A DNA stretch of 51,997 nt from Hespellia stercorisuis DSM 15480 (GCF_900142165.1 NZ_FQZY01000031.1:1-51997); one strand, 5' to 3'; shown: positions 24,648-36,183, counted from the first letter of the stretch. Made by a program: numbers and translations. Notes: a model not told the origin generated them from the sequence alone.

Positions 24648-25457
24648 TCAGCAGCCGAAAGTTTCTTCCCCACCCATTTCGCCTGCTATTAGGACCTCCA
24701 CAGCCGATTCTATGGTTTCCCGGTCCGTCTTCTCTATCCCCGCATCTGTGATTACCGCTGTCACATCCTCCAGCTCCAGAATTTTTGCAAAGGTCACCGT
24801 TCCGATCTTGCTGCTGTCGCTGAGCACGTAAACCTTTTGGCTGGATTGCGCCAGCCTCCTGTAATTCATTGCCGTGTCAATATCCGGAGTCGTAATTCCA
24901 CTTCCCGCCTGAACTCCATTGCAGGAAAGGAACGCCTTGTCAATATTCAGCAGCTCCAGCAGCTCGCTCTTCACCGGAGATACAACATAATGATACTTGC
25001 GCCGAAGGATTCCTCCCAATATCACCACCGTAAAGTCTGTGTTTTCTTCCAGCCAGACAGCCATCTGCACGTTATTCACAATGACCGTCAGGTCCTTTTT
25101 GTTCTGAAGCGTCTTTATAAACGAGAAAATGGTTGTCCCGGAAGATACCGCTATGACGTCGCCATCCTCCACCAGCTCATTCGCCACACCCGCGATCTGC
25201 TCCTTCTGGCTGACCATCTTTGTCTCCTTACTTGTGGGCAGCGGCTCCCGTCCCACCTTCGACTGACTGATCGCCCCGCCGTGAGTACGCCGGATCAGTC
25301 TCTCATTCTCCAGTTCCCGCAGATCATTCCTGATCGTGGAGGCAGAAACACCGAATATCTCGCACAATTCCGGTACAACAATCTTCCCCTGCCTGTCAAT
25401 GATCTCCACGATCCTGCTTTTTCTTTCTTCCGCAAACATATTCACTTCCATACTCAT
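24648..25457 (-). CDS. deoR: DeoR family transcriptional regulator
   Basis: A 269-residue DeoR-type repressor. The N-terminal winged helix contains RKSRIVEIIDRQGKIVVPEL and CEIFGVSASTIRNDLRELE, then RTHGGAI, the family turn; the C-terminal sugar-phosphate sensor domain starts near residue 75 and shows VIAVSSGTTIFSFI and LVIVNN-type strands (here LTVIVNNVQMAVWL). The effector is expected to be a (deoxy)ribose phosphate. The start at ATG 25457 has AAGGAG ten bases upstream. It is divergent from deoC, with an operator candidate between them, and upstream of deoB, so it is the likely regulator of the whole locus; gene name given by context. Confidence 0.88.
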   Translation of the reverse strand: MSMEVNMFAEERKSRIVEIIDRQGKIVVPELCEIFGVSASTIRNDLRELENERLIRRTHGGAISQSKVGREPLPTSKETKMVSQKEQIAGVANELVEDGDVIAVSSGTTIFSFIKTLQNKKDLTVIVNNVQMAVWLEENTDFTVVILGGILRRKYHYVVSPVKSELLELLNIDKAFLSCNGVQAGSGITTPDIDTAMNYRRLAQSSQKVYVLSDSSKIGTVTFAKILELEDVTAVITDAGIEKTDRETIESAVEVLIAGEMGGEETFGC

Positions 25458-25484
25458 GATCTCCACGCTCCTTTATATGCTCAC

Positions 25485-25567
25485 ATTATAACAAATACTG
25501 ATCATACTGTAAACGTTGTTGTTTGTTGTTATTTGTTGTTGACTATTCTCATTTTCTTTGTTACTAT
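25485..25567. promoter_or_regulatory. Divergent deoR/deoC promoters with triple decamer operator
   Basis: Three direct decamers, AAACGTTGTT GTTTGTTGTT then ATTTGTTGTT, fill 25511-25540 without gaps. The deoR promoter (minus strand TTTACA 25513-25508, 17 bases, TATAAT 25490-25485) and the deoC promoter (TTGACT 25539-25544, 17 bases, TACTAT 25562-25567) each have their -35 box overlapping one end of the array. One protein bound to the array would block both promoters. Binding by DeoR is inferred from position. Confidence 0.75.
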
Positions 25568-25622
25568 TTACGCATAGGAATAATTTATTATACTTCAAAC
25601 AAACTTTAGGAGGAATTTTAAA

Positions 25623-26276
25623 ATGGATCGTAAAACAATATTAAGTAAAGTAGACCACACACTTCTGCTGCAGCCGTCCACCTGGGAAGAGATTCAGATA
25701 ATCTGTGACGATGCTGTCACATACGGAACCGCATCTGTCTGCATCCCTCCCTGCTACGTAAAGCAGGCGAAGGAATATCTGGGTGATAAGATGGCTGTCT
25801 GCACTGTCATCGGTTTTCCAAACGGGAACCACACCACCGCGTGCAAGGAATTTGAGACAAAGGATGCATTGGACAACGGAGCGGATGAAATCGACATGGT
25901 TATCAACATCGGAGCGCTCCGCGCAAAAGAATATGATTATGTTTTAAATGAGATGAAGTCTCTCAAAGCAATCTGCGGAGATAAGATTCTGAAAGTCATC
26001 ATCGAGACCTGTCTCCTGACCGAAGAGGAAAAGATTAAAATGTGCGAGCTGGTGACAGCTTCTGGCGCGGATTACATCAAGACCTCCACCGGTTTTTCCA
26101 CATCAGGTGCCACCTTCGCCGACATCGAACTGTTTGCCAAGCATGTCGGACCGAACGTGAAGATCAAGGCTGCCGGAGGAATCAGTTCTTTTGATGATGC
26201 AGAGAAATTCATGGGACTGGGTGCTGACAGACTGGGAACCAGCCGTCTTGTCAAAATTATGAAAGCAGAAAAGTAA
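25623..26276 (+). CDS. deoC: Deoxyribose-phosphate aldolase
   Basis: A 217-residue TIM-barrel aldolase splitting 2-deoxyribose 5-phosphate into acetaldehyde and glyceraldehyde 3-phosphate. Landmarks: VDHTLLLQP at the start, [28 protein letters not shown] with the catalytic Asp, [11 protein letters not shown] with the proton-relay Lys, and [15 protein letters not shown] with the Schiff-base Lys, then [14 protein letters not shown] precedes ATG 25623. It completes the deoxynucleoside pathway started by the divergent genes and is the only plus-strand enzyme of the locus. Confidence 0.97.
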   Translation: MDRKTILSKVDHTLLLQPSTWEEIQIICDDAVTYGTASVCIPPCYVKQAKEYLGDKMAVCTVIGFPNGNHTTACKEFETKDALDNGADEIDMVINIGALRAKEYDYVLNEMKSLKAICGDKILKVIIETCLLTEEEKIKMCELVTASGADYIKTSTGFSTSGATFADIELFAKHVGPNVKIKAAGGISSFDDAEKFMGLGADRLGTSRLVKIMKAEK

Positions 26277-26286
26277 GAATCTCGAG

Positions 26287-26350
26287 AAGAGTTAGAAACA
26301 AAAAGTGGAGACAGGATGCAACCTGTCTCCACTTTTTGTTTCTAACTCTT
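26287..26350. terminator. Long bidirectional terminator behind deoC
   Basis: A perfect 29-bp stem with a six-base loop (ATGCAA): arms AAGAGTTAGAAACAAAAAG TGGAGACAGG and its complement. Internal A/T runs give U-tracts on both strands. It lies 10 bases after the deoC stop. Confidence 0.93.
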
Positions 26351-26370
26351 CTTATTCTTTACCCCGAAAA

Positions 26371-26398
26371 TGGGGGGCAGGCTTTCGCCTGTCCCCCA
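26371..26398 (-). terminator. Terminator of the rpoBC operon
   Basis: TGGGGGRCAGGC / GCCTGYCCCCCA, 12-bp stem with a four-base loop. Read on the minus strand it is followed by TTTTC. Both this hairpin and the one at 26287 are followed on the plus strand by the same CTCTTCTTATTCT sequence (26346 and 26402). Confidence 0.85.
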
Positions 26399-26414
26399 TC
26401 ACTCTTCTTATTCT

Positions 26415-29400
26415 CTATTCTTCATCTAATACGAGTTCTTCGTCCATATCCAGCTCTTCATCAAATGAAAATTCATCATCCATTGCCAGTTCATTATCAA
26501 GCTTGACATCGCGGTATTTCTTCATACCCGTACCAGCCGGAATATGTTTACCGATGATTACATTCTCTTTCAAACCGACCAGATGATCGACTTTACCCTT
26601 GATTGCTGCCTCTGTCAGAACTTTTGTCGTCTCCTGGAAGGATGCCGCTGACAGGAAGGAATCTGTTGCCAGAGATGCCTTCGTGATACCAAGCATGATC
26701 TGCTCACCTGTTGCAGGCTCTTTTCCTTCTTCGATCAGTGCCTTGTTCACGTCCTCAAAGTCGAGTACGTCCACCAGTGTTCCCGGTAAGAACTCGGAAT
26801 CTCCGTTTTCTTCCACACGGATCTTCTTCAGCAGCTGACGCACAATTACCTCGATATGCTTATCGTTGATCTCAACACCCTGCAGACGGTATACACGCTG
26901 TACTTCCTGAATCATGTAATCCTGAACGGCACGAAGTCCTTTGATCTTCAGAATATCATGTGGGTTTGCGCTACCTTCTGTCAGTGGATCACCGGCCTCT
27001 AACTCTGCTCCGTCCATGATCTTGATTCTGGAACCATAAGGAATCAGATATGCCTTGGATTCTCCGGTCTCATTGTTGGAGACAATAATCTCACGTTTTT
27101 TCTTTGTATCGCTGATGGTTGCTGTTCCGCCAAATTCTGTGATGATGGCAAGACCTTTCGGCTTTCTTGCCTCAAAAAGCTCCTCGACACGAGGAAGACC
27201 CTGTGTGATATCATCACCGGCAACACCACCGGTATGGAATGTTCTCATTGTAAGCTGTGTACCAGGCTCACCGATTGACTGCGCAGCGATGATACCAACT
27301 GCCTCACCAACCTGAACGGTCTCACCGGTTGCCATGTTGGCACCGTAGCACTTCGAACACACACCATCGTGGCACTTACATGTCAGAATGGTACGAATCT
27401 TCACTTCCTCAAGCGGCTTGTTCTTCGCATCTACGCCATACTTCATCACACGCTCCGCACGTCGCGGTGTGATCATGTGGTTTGCTTTTACAAGTACATT
27501 GCCTTCTGTATCTTTGATATCCTCGCAGGCGAAACGTCCTGTAATACGCTCCTGAAGACTCTCGATCTCCTCGTTTCCTTCCATGAATGCTTTTACATAC
27601 ATTCCCGGAATCTCTTCCCCTGCCGGAGTACAGTCTGTATCGTGAATGATCAGCTGCTGTGAAACATCTACCAGACGTCTTGTCAGATATCCGGAATCGG
27701 CTGTACGGAGTGCTGTATCGGAAAGTCCTTTACGAGCACCATGCGCTGACATGAAGTACTCCAATACGTCAAGTCCCTCACGGAAGTTTGACTTGATTGG
27801 CAGCTCGATGGTACGACCTGTTGTATCCGCCATCAATCCACGCATGCCGGCAAGCTGTTTGATCTGCTTATCAGAACCACGGGCTCCGGAATCGGCCATC
27901 ATGAAGATGTTGTTGTACTGGTCAAGACCTGTAAGCAGTGCCTCGGTCAGCTTATCATCCGTCGCTTTCCATGTCTCTACGACTTCTTTATAACGCTCTT
28001 CCTCTGTAATCAGACCACGTTTGTAGTTCTTTGTAATCAAGTCTACCGTGTTCTGTGCCTCCTCGATCATCTGAGGTTTTTCCGGCGGCACGGTCATATC
28101 GGAAATAGATACGGTCATAGCAGCCTTTGTTGAATATTTGTAACCGATGGACTTGATGCTGTCAAGCACTTCTGCTGTCGTGTTCGCACCATGAACATTG
28201 ATTACTTTCTCAAGAATCTGTTTCGCCTGTTTCTTTCCTACATGGAAATCAATCTCAAGTGCCAGATCATTTTCGGAAATGCTTCTGTCAACGAATCCAA
28301 GATCCTGAGGAATGATCTCGTTAAAGATAAATCTTCCCAGTGTGGATTCCACGGTTCCGGTTTTCACGGTTCCGTCGAGCAATGTCTTAGTCACACGAAT
28401 CTTCACGCGTGAGTGAAGTGTGATGATCTTGTTCTCATATGCAAGGATTGCCTCGTTGAGGTTCTTGAAGAACTTGCCTTCGCCCTCTGCACCAGGTCTC
28501 TCCTGTGTCAGATAGTAGATACCGAGTACCATATCCTGTGAAGGAACGGCCACCGGACCACCATCGGATGGTTTCAAAAGGTTGTTTGGCGATAACAGAA
28601 GGAAACGGCACTCTGCCTGTGCTTCTACTGAAAGCGGAAGATGCACTGCCATCTGATCTCCATCGAAATCGGCGTTGAACGCGGTACAAACCAACGGGTG
28701 CAGCTTGATTGCCTTACCTTCTACAAGGATAGGCTCAAATGCCTGGATACCCAGTCTGTGCAGCGTGGGGGCACGGTTCAGCATAACCGGATGCTCTTTG
28801 ATGACGCCCTCTAAGACATCCCATACCTCCGGCTGAAGTCTCTCAACCATCTTTTTCGCATTCTTAATATTGTGAGCAGTACCGTTCGATACAAGCTCTT
28901 TCATAACAAATGGCTTAAACAGCTCGATTGCCATCTCTTTCGGAAGACCACACTGATAGATCTTCAGCTCCGGTCCTACGACGATAACGGAACGTCCGGA
29001 ATAATCCACACGTTTTCCAAGCAGGTTCTGTCTGAAACGTCCTGATTTACCCTTCAGCATGTCTGAGAGGGATTTCAGTGCACGGTTTCCAGGTCCGGTA
29101 ACCGGACGGCCACGACGACCATTGTCAATCAGGGCATCTACCGCTTCCTGCAGCATTCTCTTCTCGTTGCGCACAATGATATCCGGAGCGCCCAGCTCCA
29201 GCAGTCTCTTCAGACGGTTGTTTCTGTTGATGATTCTTCGGTAGAGATCATTCAGATCGGAGGTGGCAAAACGTCCACCGTCCAGCTGAACCATCGGACG
29301 AAGATCCGGCGGGATCACAGGGATTGCCGTCATGATCATCCACTCAGGCTTGTTGCCCGATTCTCTGAATGCTTCTACGACTTCCAGACGCTTCACGATT

Positions 29401-30038
29401 CTCGCACGTTTCTGTCCTGTCGATCCTTCCAGTCCTGTCTGTAATTCTACATATTCTTTTTCAAGATCAATATTCTCTAATAATTCTTTTACGGACTCTG
29501 CGCCCATTCCTACACGGAAAGCGCCGCCCCATTTTTCTCTCGCCTCCTGATATTCTGCCTCTGACAGAACCTGTTTGTACATCAGTTCTGACTCGCCCTT
29601 ATCCAGAACGATATAAGAAGCAAAATACAGTACACGCTCCAAAGTCTTCGGAGAGATGTCAAGAATCAGTCCCATACGGCTCGGGATTCCTTTGAAGTAC
29701 CAGATATGGGAAACCGGTGCTGCAAGGGCAATATGACCCATACGTTCACGACGCACTGTCGCCTTGGTCACTTCCACTCCACAACGGTCACATACGACAC
29801 CCTTATAACGAATCTTTTTATATTTACCGCAATGACACTCCCAGTCCTTGCTCGGTCCAAAAATCTTCTCACAGAAAAGGCCGTCTTTTTCAGGCTTGAG
29901 TGTTCTATAATTGATTGTTTCCGGCTTTGTTACCTCGCCTTTTGACCACTCTAAGACTTTTTCTGGTGAAGCCAGGCCGATCTTGATTGCGTCAAAAGTC
30001 AGTGGCTGGTACTGTTGTTCATTTGTTCCTGCTGGCAT
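26415..30038 (-). CDS. rpoC: DNA-directed RNA polymerase subunit beta'
   Basis: The 1207-residue largest subunit of RNA polymerase. The N-terminal zinc site reads [21 protein letters not shown], the catalytic Mg2+ loop is [15 protein letters not shown] (about residue 455), and the second zinc site is [13 protein letters not shown]. The bridge helix and trigger loop region follow ([41 protein letters not shown]). The C-terminus ends in an acidic tail of about 25 residues. Twelve bases downstream of rpoB. Length is normal for Clostridia, without large lineage insertions. Confidence 0.99.
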   Translation of the reverse strand: MPAGTNEQQYQPLTFDAIKIGLASPEKVLEWSKGEVTKPETINYRTLKPEKDGLFCEKIFGPSKDWECHCGKYKKIRYKGVVCDRCGVEVTKATVRRERMGHIALAAPVSHIWYFKGIPSRMGLILDISPKTLERVLYFASYIVLDKGESELMYKQVLSEAEYQEAREKWGGAFRVGMGAESVKELLENIDLEKEYVELQTGLEGSTGQKRARIVKRLEVVEAFRESGNKPEWMIMTAIPVIPPDLRPMVQLDGGRFATSDLNDLYRRIINRNNRLKRLLELGAPDIIVRNEKRMLQEAVDALIDNGRRGRPVTGPGNRALKSLSDMLKGKSGRFRQNLLGKRVDYSGRSVIVVGPELKIYQCGLPKEMAIELFKPFVMKELVSNGTAHNIKNAKKMVERLQPEVWDVLEGVIKEHPVMLNRAPTLHRLGIQAFEPILVEGKAIKLHPLVCTAFNADFDGDQMAVHLPLSVEAQAECRFLLLSPNNLLKPSDGGPVAVPSQDMVLGIYYLTQERPGAEGEGKFFKNLNEAILAYENKIITLHSRVKIRVTKTLLDGTVKTGTVESTLGRFIFNEIIPQDLGFVDRSISENDLALEIDFHVGKKQAKQILEKVINVHGANTTAEVLDSIKSIGYKYSTKAAMTVSISDMTVPPEKPQMIEEAQNTVDLITKNYKRGLITEEERYKEVVETWKATDDKLTEALLTGLDQYNNIFMMADSGARGSDKQIKQLAGMRGLMADTTGRTIELPIKSNFREGLDVLEYFMSAHGARKGLSDTALRTADSGYLTRRLVDVSQQLIIHDTDCTPAGEEIPGMYVKAFMEGNEEIESLQERITGRFACEDIKDTEGNVLVKANHMITPRRAERVMKYGVDAKNKPLEEVKIRTILTCKCHDGVCSKCYGANMATGETVQVGEAVGIIAAQSIGEPGTQLTMRTFHTGGVAGDDITQGLPRVEELFEARKPKGLAIITEFGGTATISDTKKKREIIVSNNETGESKAYLIPYGSRIKIMDGAELEAGDPLTEGSANPHDILKIKGLRAVQDYMIQEVQRVYRLQGVEINDKHIEVIVRQLLKKIRVEENGDSEFLPGTLVDVLDFEDVNKALIEEGKEPATGEQIMLGITKASLATDSFLSAASFQETTKVLTEAAIKGKVDHLVGLKENVIIGKHIPAGTGMKKYRDVKLDNELAMDDEFSFDEELDMDEELVLDEE

Positions 30039-30050
30039 TTATGGCTCCTC

Positions 30051-33000
30051 CTATTCTTCGTCTAATACTTCTTCAAATTCGATAGTTACATCTTCCTCGT
30101 CGTCTTCCTCTTCCTCGAAGACGTCTTCCAGTTCTTCATCGACAAATTCCTGCTCCTTGAAGCCATGGTCTTTAAATTCATCCGAATCATTGTCGCGGTA
30201 TCTTCGGTTGTCACCTTCGATAATCGAACGCATGTCAGTTTCACCGTAATCGATGCTCTCCATGATCTCGACCTCTGTGTTGTCATCCTTGAGCACTCTG
30301 ACATCCAGTCCGAGAGACTGAAGCTCTTTCAGCAGTACTTTGAAGGACTCTGGAATACCAGGCTCAGGGATATTCTCACCCTTGATGATTGCCTCGTATG
30401 TTTTCACACGACCGACAACGTCATCCGATTTCACCGTAAGAATCTCCTGCAGTGTGTAAGATGCACCATATGCTTCCAGTGCCCATACCTCCATCTCTCC
30501 GAATCGCTGTCCACCAAACTGGGCTTTACCACCCAGCGGCTGCTGTGTAACAAGAGAGTAAGGACCAGTTGAACGGGCATGGATTTTGTCGTCAACCAGA
30601 TGATGCAGTTTCAAATAGTGCATGTGGCCGATGGTAACCGGACCGTCGAAAAATTCTCCGGTTCTTCCGTCACGCAGGCGGACTTTACCATCTCTGCTGA
30701 GCGGTACGCCCTTCCACAGTTTTCTGTGTTCTCTGTTCTCTGACAGATATTCCAATACTTCAGGAAGTAATTCTTTTCCGTGTTTCTCCACAAATTCTTC
30801 CCATTCCAGATTTACATAATCATTGGCAAGGTCAAGTGTATCCATGATATCAATCTCGTTTGCACCGTCAAAGACCGGTGTGGAGATATTGAATCCCAGT
30901 GCCTTCGCAGCAAGGGACAGATGAATCTCAAGGACCTGACCGATGTTCATACGTGATGGTACACCCAGTGGGTTCAAAACGATATCCAGCGGACGTCCGT
31001 TCGGAAGATATGGCATATCCTCAACCGGAAGTACACGGGAAACCACACCCTTGTTACCGTGACGGCCGGCCATCTTATCACCGACAGAAATCTTTCTCTT
31101 CTGCGCGATATAGATACGAACTGCCTGGTTTACTCCCGGTGACAGCTCATCGCCGTTCTCTCTTGTAAATACTTTCGCATCCACAACAATACCGTACTCG
31201 CCGTGAGGTACCTTCAGAGAAGTATCTCTGACCTCGCGGGCTTTTTCTCCAAAGATTGCACGAAGCAGTCTCTCTTCAGCAGTCAGTTCTGTCTCTCCCT
31301 TCGGAGTAACCTTACCTACCAGAATGTCTCCTGCGCGAACCTCCGCACCGATGCGGATGATACCTCTCTCATCCAGATCCTTCAGTGCATCGTCACCGAC
31401 ACCAGGGATATCACGGGTGATCTCTTCCGGTCCCAGCTTGGTATCACGTGCTTCTGCTTCGTATTCTTCTATATGAACAGATGTATAAACATCATCCTGT
31501 ACAAGTCTTTCACTTAATAAAACCGCATCCTCGTAGTTGTAACCTTCCCATGTCATGAAACCGATCAGTGGGTTCTTACCGAGTGCGATCTCACCGTTGG
31601 CTGTTGAAGGGCCGTCTGCGATAACCTGTCCGGCTTCCACTTTCTCTCCCTTGAACACGATCGGTCTCTGGTTATAACAGTTGCTCTGGTTACTACGCAA
31701 GAATTTTGTAAGCTTGTATGTCTTCTTTGTTCCATCCTCGTGTCTGATCGTAATCTCTTTTGAAGTAGAACGTTCAACCACACCCGCCTGCTCAGCGACA
31801 GCGCAGACACCGGAATCGACTGCTGCTTTTGCCTCCATACCTGTTCCGACTACCGGCGCCTCTGTAGTGAGGAGCGGTACAGCCTGACGCTGCATGTTGG
31901 ATCCCATCAGAGCACGGTTCGCATCGTCATTCTCCAGGAAAGGAATCAGTGCTGTTGCAACTGAGAATACCATCTTCGGAGATACATCCATGTAGTCGAA
32001 TTTGCTCTTCTCGTACTCCTGTGTCTCCTCGCGGTAACGACCGGAAACATTCTTATGAAGGAAATGTCCCTGCTCATCCAATGGCTCATTCGCCTGTGCC
32101 ACGTGATAATTGTCTTCCTCGTCCGCTGTCATGTAGACAACTTTGTCTGTTACAACCGGGTTTTCCGCATCTGTCTTGTCAATCATGCGGTAAGGCGCTT
32201 CTACAAAACCATACTGGTTAATTCTTGCATAAGTTGCAAGCGAGTTGATCAGACCGATGTTCGGTCCCTCAGGCGTCTCGATCGGGCACATTCTTCCATA
32301 ATGAGAATAATGTACATCTCGAACCTCGAATCCGGCTCTGTCTCGGCTCAGACCACCTGGTCCCAACGCAGACAGACGTCTCTTATGTGTCAGCTCACCC
32401 AGGGGGTTGTTCTGATCCATGAACTGTGACAGCTGTGAAGAACCAAAAAATTCTTTCACTGCCGCCGTCACCGGTTTGATATTGATCAGTGACTGAGGGG
32501 AGACCCCTTCCTGATCCTGCGTGGTCATTCTCTCACGGACTACTCTCTCCAGTCTGGACAGACCGATTCTGTACTGGTTCTGGAGCAGTTCTCCAACAGC
32601 ACGGATACGTCTGTTGCCCAGATGATCGATATCATCCTCGTTGCCCATACCATACTCTAAATGCATATTATAATTAATAGAAGCAAGAATATCTTCTTTT
32701 GTGATGTGCTTCGGAATCAATTCGTGAATGTTTTTGCGGATCGCGTCCTTCAGCTCGTCAATATCACCTGCTGTCTCTTCCAGTAATCCGGCAAGTACAG
32801 GATAGTAAACAAGCTCTGTCACGCCGACTTCATCCGGATCGATATCGACAACCGAGCGAAGATTGACCATCATGCTGGATAAGATCTTAATGTTGCGGGA
32901 TTCATCCTCTCCCTCAACCCACACGAAAGGAACTGCCGCATTCTGAATCTGATCGGCAATTTCTCTTGTAATCTCTGTTCCTTTTTCCGCTACCACTTCA

Positions 33001-33911
33001 CCAGTCAGCTGACTGACAGCATCCTCTGCAAGTGCCTGTCCTGAAATACGGTTCTTCAGCGCAAGCTTCTTGTTGAATTTATAACGTCCTACCTTCGCAA
33101 GATCATAACGTCTCGCGTCGAAGAACATACTCGTAATCAGGCTCTCCGCGCTGTCAACTGCAAGCGGCTCGCCCGGACGAATCTTCTTATATAACTCTAA
33201 CAGACCTTCCTGGTAATTCTCGGCGGTATCCTTGCCGAAGCTGGCCAGAATCTTAGGTTCCTCACCGAATAATTCGATGATCTCTGCATTTGTACCAATA
33301 CCAAGTGCACGGATCAGCACAGTGATCGGTACCTTTCTTGTTCTATCTACACGGACATAGAATACGTCATTGGAATCAGTCTCATACTCCAACCATGCTC
33401 CACGGTTTGGGATCACAGTAGAAGAATACAGTTCTTTACCGATTTTATCATGGGCAATTCCATAATAAATACCAGGCGAACGAACCAACTGACTTACGAT
33501 AACACGCTCGGCACCATTGATTACAAACGTGCCTGTTGCTGTCATAAGTGGAAGATCTCCCATAAAGATCTCATGCTCGTTTATCTCATCATTTTCCTTA
33601 TTGTAAAGTCTTACCTTCACCTTCAATGGTGCCGCAAATGTTGCATCGCGTTCCTTGCACTCCTCGATGGTGTACTTTACATCATCCTCACATAATGTGA
33701 AATCTACGAATTCCAAGCTGAAATGACCACTGTAATCAGCGATTGGGGAGATATCATCGAACACTTCTTTTAATCCGGCATCCAGAAACCACTGATAGGA
33801 ATCCTTCTGAACCTCAATTAAATTAGGCATCTCCAATACTTCCTTTTGCCTGGCGTAGCTCATTCGTGAGCTTTTTCCGGTTGTGATGGGACGAATTCTG
33901 TTTTTCTCCAT
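30051..33911 (-). CDS. rpoB: DNA-directed RNA polymerase subunit beta
   Basis: The 1286-residue second-largest RNA polymerase subunit. The rifampicin-binding segment reads [18 protein letters not shown] and [14 protein letters not shown], with Asp, His and Ser at the positions that usually mutate in resistance, so a wild-type sensitive sequence is expected. Other landmarks: GMKEAKAA-type region near the middle, [17 protein letters not shown], and the C-terminal [22 protein letters not shown] anchor, followed by an unusually acidic tail. I use ATG 33911 (MEKNRIRPI), preceded by GAGGAG; the frame is open for 41 more codons upstream, but these show no similarity to the family. Confidence 0.98.
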   Translation of the reverse strand: MEKNRIRPITTGKSSRMSYARQKEVLEMPNLIEVQKDSYQWFLDAGLKEVFDDISPIADYSGHFSLEFVDFTLCEDDVKYTIEECKERDATFAAPLKVKVRLYNKENDEINEHEIFMGDLPLMTATGTFVINGAERVIVSQLVRSPGIYYGIAHDKIGKELYSSTVIPNRGAWLEYETDSNDVFYVRVDRTRKVPITVLIRALGIGTNAEIIELFGEEPKILASFGKDTAENYQEGLLELYKKIRPGEPLAVDSAESLITSMFFDARRYDLAKVGRYKFNKKLALKNRISGQALAEDAVSQLTGEVVAEKGTEITREIADQIQNAAVPFVWVEGEDESRNIKILSSMMVNLRSVVDIDPDEVGVTELVYYPVLAGLLEETAGDIDELKDAIRKNIHELIPKHITKEDILASINYNMHLEYGMGNEDDIDHLGNRRIRAVGELLQNQYRIGLSRLERVVRERMTTQDQEGVSPQSLINIKPVTAAVKEFFGSSQLSQFMDQNNPLGELTHKRRLSALGPGGLSRDRAGFEVRDVHYSHYGRMCPIETPEGPNIGLINSLATYARINQYGFVEAPYRMIDKTDAENPVVTDKVVYMTADEEDNYHVAQANEPLDEQGHFLHKNVSGRYREETQEYEKSKFDYMDVSPKMVFSVATALIPFLENDDANRALMGSNMQRQAVPLLTTEAPVVGTGMEAKAAVDSGVCAVAEQAGVVERSTSKEITIRHEDGTKKTYKLTKFLRSNQSNCYNQRPIVFKGEKVEAGQVIADGPSTANGEIALGKNPLIGFMTWEGYNYEDAVLLSERLVQDDVYTSVHIEEYEAEARDTKLGPEEITRDIPGVGDDALKDLDERGIIRIGAEVRAGDILVGKVTPKGETELTAEERLLRAIFGEKAREVRDTSLKVPHGEYGIVVDAKVFTRENGDELSPGVNQAVRIYIAQKRKISVGDKMAGRHGNKGVVSRVLPVEDMPYLPNGRPLDIVLNPLGVPSRMNIGQVLEIHLSLAAKALGFNISTPVFDGANEIDIMDTLDLANDYVNLEWEEFVEKHGKELLPEVLEYLSENREHRKLWKGVPLSRDGKVRLRDGRTGEFFDGPVTIGHMHYLKLHHLVDDKIHARSTGPYSLVTQQPLGGKAQFGGQRFGEMEVWALEAYGASYTLQEILTVKSDDVVGRVKTYEAIIKGENIPEPGIPESFKVLLKELQSLGLDVRVLKDDNTEVEIMESIDYGETDMRSIIEGDNRRYRDNDSDEFKDHGFKEQEFVDEELEDVFEEEEDDEEDVTIEFEEVLDEE

Positions 33912-34098
33912 TGACGTTTCACTCCTCATATATTTTTTTACTATAGGCAGCTTTGCCTGTGAAAAGTTTCTGATACTATGAAAAAAGCTTTGGCTATAGC
34001 TGTTTTCATGCACAATGATGGCATACCTCGCCACAATAGTGCACTATCAACTATAACACAAAGCTCTTCTGTTTGTCAACACCTATTCGCAGAAAAAA

Positions 34099-34118
34099 GA
34101 CCGATTACAAAATCGGCC
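34099..34118 (-). terminator. Partial terminator between rplL and rpoB
   Basis: Minus strand GGCCGAT-TTTGTA-ATCGGTC followed by six T, 16 bases after the rplL stop codon. A terminator or attenuator here is a well-known feature of this gene order, lowering rpoBC relative to rplJL. Confidence 0.85.
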
Positions 34119-34134
34119 TTTCTGATAAACCTGA

Positions 34135-34527
34135 TTACTTAAGTGTAACTTCTGCGCCTTCGCCTTCAAGTTTAGTTTTGATATCTTCAGCTTCAGCTTT
34201 AGATGCGCCCTCTTTGATTACCTTAGGAGCTCCGTCAACTAATTCTTTTGCTTCTTTCAGTCCAAGACCTGTTACTTCACGAACAACCTTGATTACTTTA
34301 ACCTTTGAAGATCCAACTGCTGTCAACTCAACGTCGAACTCGTCTTTCTCTTCTGCTGCTTCTCCGCCTGCTGCACCTGCTGCTGCAACTACTACGCCTG
34401 CTGCTGCAGAAACACCAAATTCTTCTTCACATGCTTTTACTAATTCATTTAATTCTAATACTGATAACTCTTTGATCGCATCGATCATCTCAGCTGTTGT
34501 TAATTTAGCCATTTTAATTTCCTCCAT
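34135..34527 (-). CDS. rplL: 50S ribosomal protein L7/L12
   Basis: A 130-residue stalk protein. N-terminal dimerisation domain ([24 protein letters not shown]), Ala/Gly/Val-rich hinge (about 37-55), C-terminal factor-binding domain [28 protein letters not shown]. Recruits translation factors to the ribosome. 47 bases after rplJ. Confidence 0.98.
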   Translation of the reverse strand: MEEIKMAKLTTAEMIDAIKELSVLELNELVKACEEEFGVSAAAGVVVAAAGAAGGEAAEEKDEFDVELTAVGSSKVKVIKVVREVTGLGLKEAKELVDGAPKVIKEGASKAEAEDIKTKLEGEGAEVTLK

Positions 34528-34574
34528 TATTATAATTAATTTTGTTTAAACAAACAGAGTTCCTACCAGGTATT

Positions 34575-35129
34575 CTACTCTTCTGTTGCCGGAGCTTCTT
34601 CAACTGCCGGTGTTTCTTCTGTAGCTGCCTCAGCTACAACTGCCTCGCCATCTTTCTCTGCGATCTGTTTGATCACGCGAGCAAAGTTTGTGATTGGAGA
34701 CTGAATGCTTCCAAGTAACTTGGAAAGTAATACTTCTCTTGATGGGATTGTAGACAATTCTGTCAACCCTGCCACATCATAAACTACTCCGTCAACGACA
34801 CCTGCTTTTAATTCCAAAGCTTTTGCCGTCTTAGCAAAGCTGCAAAGAATTCTTGCTGGAGCTGTTGCATCCTCTTTTGCGATTGCGATTGCGCTTGGTC
34901 CGTCTAAATGCTCGTCCAATGCTGCAAATTCTGTTCCCTCAAAAGCTCTCTTCATCATTGTGTTCTTACGAACCTTGTAAGTAACACCAGCTTCTCTGAG
35001 TTGTTTACGAAGCTCTGTGTCTTCTGCAACTGTCAATCCACGGTAATCTACCAATACGATTGACTGTGCGTCCTTGATGTCTTCGATAATCTCATTTACT
35101 ACTGGTTGCTTTAATTCAACTTTTGCCAT
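34575..35129 (-). CDS. rplJ: 50S ribosomal protein L10
   Basis: A 184-residue stalk base protein that binds 23S rRNA and L7/L12 dimers. N-terminal part shows IVLVDYRGLTVAEDTELRKQLR and YKVRKNTMMKRAFEGT. The tail after residue 165 is a low-complexity Ala/Glu/Pro-Thr stretch, slightly longer than in model bacteria. Downstream of an L10 leader that allows its feedback control. Confidence 0.97.
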   Translation of the reverse strand: MAKVELKQPVVNEIIEDIKDAQSIVLVDYRGLTVAEDTELRKQLREAGVTYKVRKNTMMKRAFEGTEFAALDEHLDGPSAIAIAKEDATAPARILCSFAKTAKALELKAGVVDGVVYDVAGLTELSTIPSREVLLSKLLGSIQSPITNFARVIKQIAEKDGEAVVAEAATEETPAVEEAPATEE

Positions 35130-35201
35130 CTGTCTTGTGCACCTCCTTATTTATTTTGTTGCTGCACTGCCATGATCTCTGAAAGAGACCAGATTTAGAA
35201 A

Positions 35202-35313
35202 AACCTCCGTGTCCGACAGACACAGAGGTTCAAAATTCAATGTTTATGAATTTGCTGTTCCTCGGTAGGCGTATTCACCTTATGCCTTACGGCACCTACT
35301 GTCTTCGGCAGTC
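35202..35313 (-). ncRNA. Ribosomal protein L10 leader
   Basis: Read on the minus strand, the leader contains AGACAGTAGGTG, CGTAAGGCATAAGGTG and AATACGCCTACCGAGG, the conserved kink-turn/stem parts of the L10 leader of Firmicutes, followed by a terminator hairpin AACCTC-TGTGTC-TGTCG-GACAC-GGAGGTT with a T-run (35230-35202). Excess L10(L12)4 binds the leader and favours termination before rplJ. Identified by sequence pattern memory, not by a covariance search. Confidence 0.88.
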
Positions 35314-35325
35314 AATTGCTTAACT

Positions 35326-35354
35326 ATATTAACATTTTATAAATGCAATGTCAA
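35326..35354 (-). promoter_or_regulatory. rplJL-rpoBC promoter
   Basis: Minus strand TTGACA (35354-35349), 17 bases, TAATAT (35331-35326). It lies directly before the L10 leader and about 200 bases upstream of rplJ. The remaining bases up to rplA (35355-35429) include a GC-rich pairing TCCAGGATTGCGAA.. with ..CTGGACTT, probably the rplKA terminator. Confidence 0.85.
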
Positions 35355-35429
35355 TCACTTTTTTACATTTCCGCAGTCCAGATCACTCTGTTCGCAATCC
35401 TGGACTTCTCACATCCTGAAGTATTCTGA

Positions 35430-36122
35430 TTACTGAACCTTCATCGGGTTGATTTTCACACCAGGTCCCATGGTAGATGTAAGTGTTACGCTCTTAAGGT
35501 ACTGTCCTTTTAACGTAGACGGTTTTGCTTTGTTGATTGCATCCATAAGCGTCTGGAAGTTGTCCGCTAATTGTTCCTCGGTAAATGAAGCTTTACCTAC
35601 TGGCACATGGATAATGTTTGTTTTATCTAATCTATACTCGATCTTACCTGCTTTAATCTCGTTGATTGCTTTCGTAACGTCCATGGTTACTGTTCCGGCC
35701 TTCGGGTTTGGCATCAGACCTTTTGGTCCAAGTACACGTCCGAGACGACCAACAACGCCCATCATGTCCGGTGTAGCTACAACAACATCAAATTCAAACC
35801 AGTTCTCGTTCTGAATCTTTGGAATCAGATCGTCTGCTCCAACATAATCAGCTCCGGCAGCTTTTGCTTCCTCAGCTTTTGCGTCTTTTGCAAATACAAG
35901 GATACGTGTCTTCTTACCTGTTCCGTGTGGCAGTACAACCGCACCACGAATCTGCTGGTCAGCGTGACGTCCGTCACAGCCAGTTCTGATATGTGCTTCA
36001 ACTGTCTCGTCGAATTTTGCTACTGCAGATTTTTTAACCAATGCAACTGCTTCTGCCGGATCGTAAAGGTTTCCTCTTTCGATTAACTTGGCAGCTTCTG
36101 TATATTTCTTTCCGTGTTTCAT
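35430..36122 (-). CDS. rplA: 50S ribosomal protein L1
   Basis: A 230-residue L1 stalk protein, which binds 23S rRNA near the E site and, as repressor, its own mRNA. Motifs: [35 protein letters not shown] and the signature [24 protein letters not shown] hairpin element resembling the one before rplK stands in its own leader (36139-36166). Confidence 0.98.
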   Translation of the reverse strand: MKHGKKYTEAAKLIERGNLYDPAEAVALVKKSAVAKFDETVEAHIRTGCDGRHADQQIRGAVVLPHGTGKKTRILVFAKDAKAEEAKAAGADYVGADDLIPKIQNENWFEFDVVVATPDMMGVVGRLGRVLGPKGLMPNPKAGTVTMDVTKAINEIKAGKIEYRLDKTNIIHVPVGKASFTEEQLADNFQTLMDAINKAKPSTLKGQYLKSVTLTSTMGPGVKINPMKVQ

Positions 36123-36138
36123 ATTAAATAACCTCCTT

Positions 36139-36166
36139 GTGGTATTGTCGGGAATCTCCCTCCCAC
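36139..36166 (-). promoter_or_regulatory. L1-leader-like hairpin before rplA
   Basis: Minus strand GTGGGAGGGAGATTCCCG then ACAATACCAC: GTGG pairs with CCAC around an inner GGGA/TCCC, directly followed by AAGGAGG, the rplA ribosome-binding site. The same element occurs before rplK (36626). Likely an L1-binding site for translational feedback. Confidence 0.65.
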
Positions 36167-36183
36167 GTCTTTGAATTTATGTT

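Noticed and set aside
25501-25545. CRISPR-like short direct repeats
   Set aside because: Three adjacent decamers without spacers and located between divergent promoters; an operator is the better reading. No CRISPR array or cas genes were seen elsewhere.
30051-33911. Rifampicin-resistance substitutions in rpoB
   Set aside because: The visible resistance-determining segment has the usual wild-type residues.
33912-34034. N-terminal extension of rpoB by 41 residues
   Set aside because: No family similarity and the later ATG has the good ribosome-binding site; the same reasoning was applied to dapF-like, deoB and the BMP lipoprotein genes.
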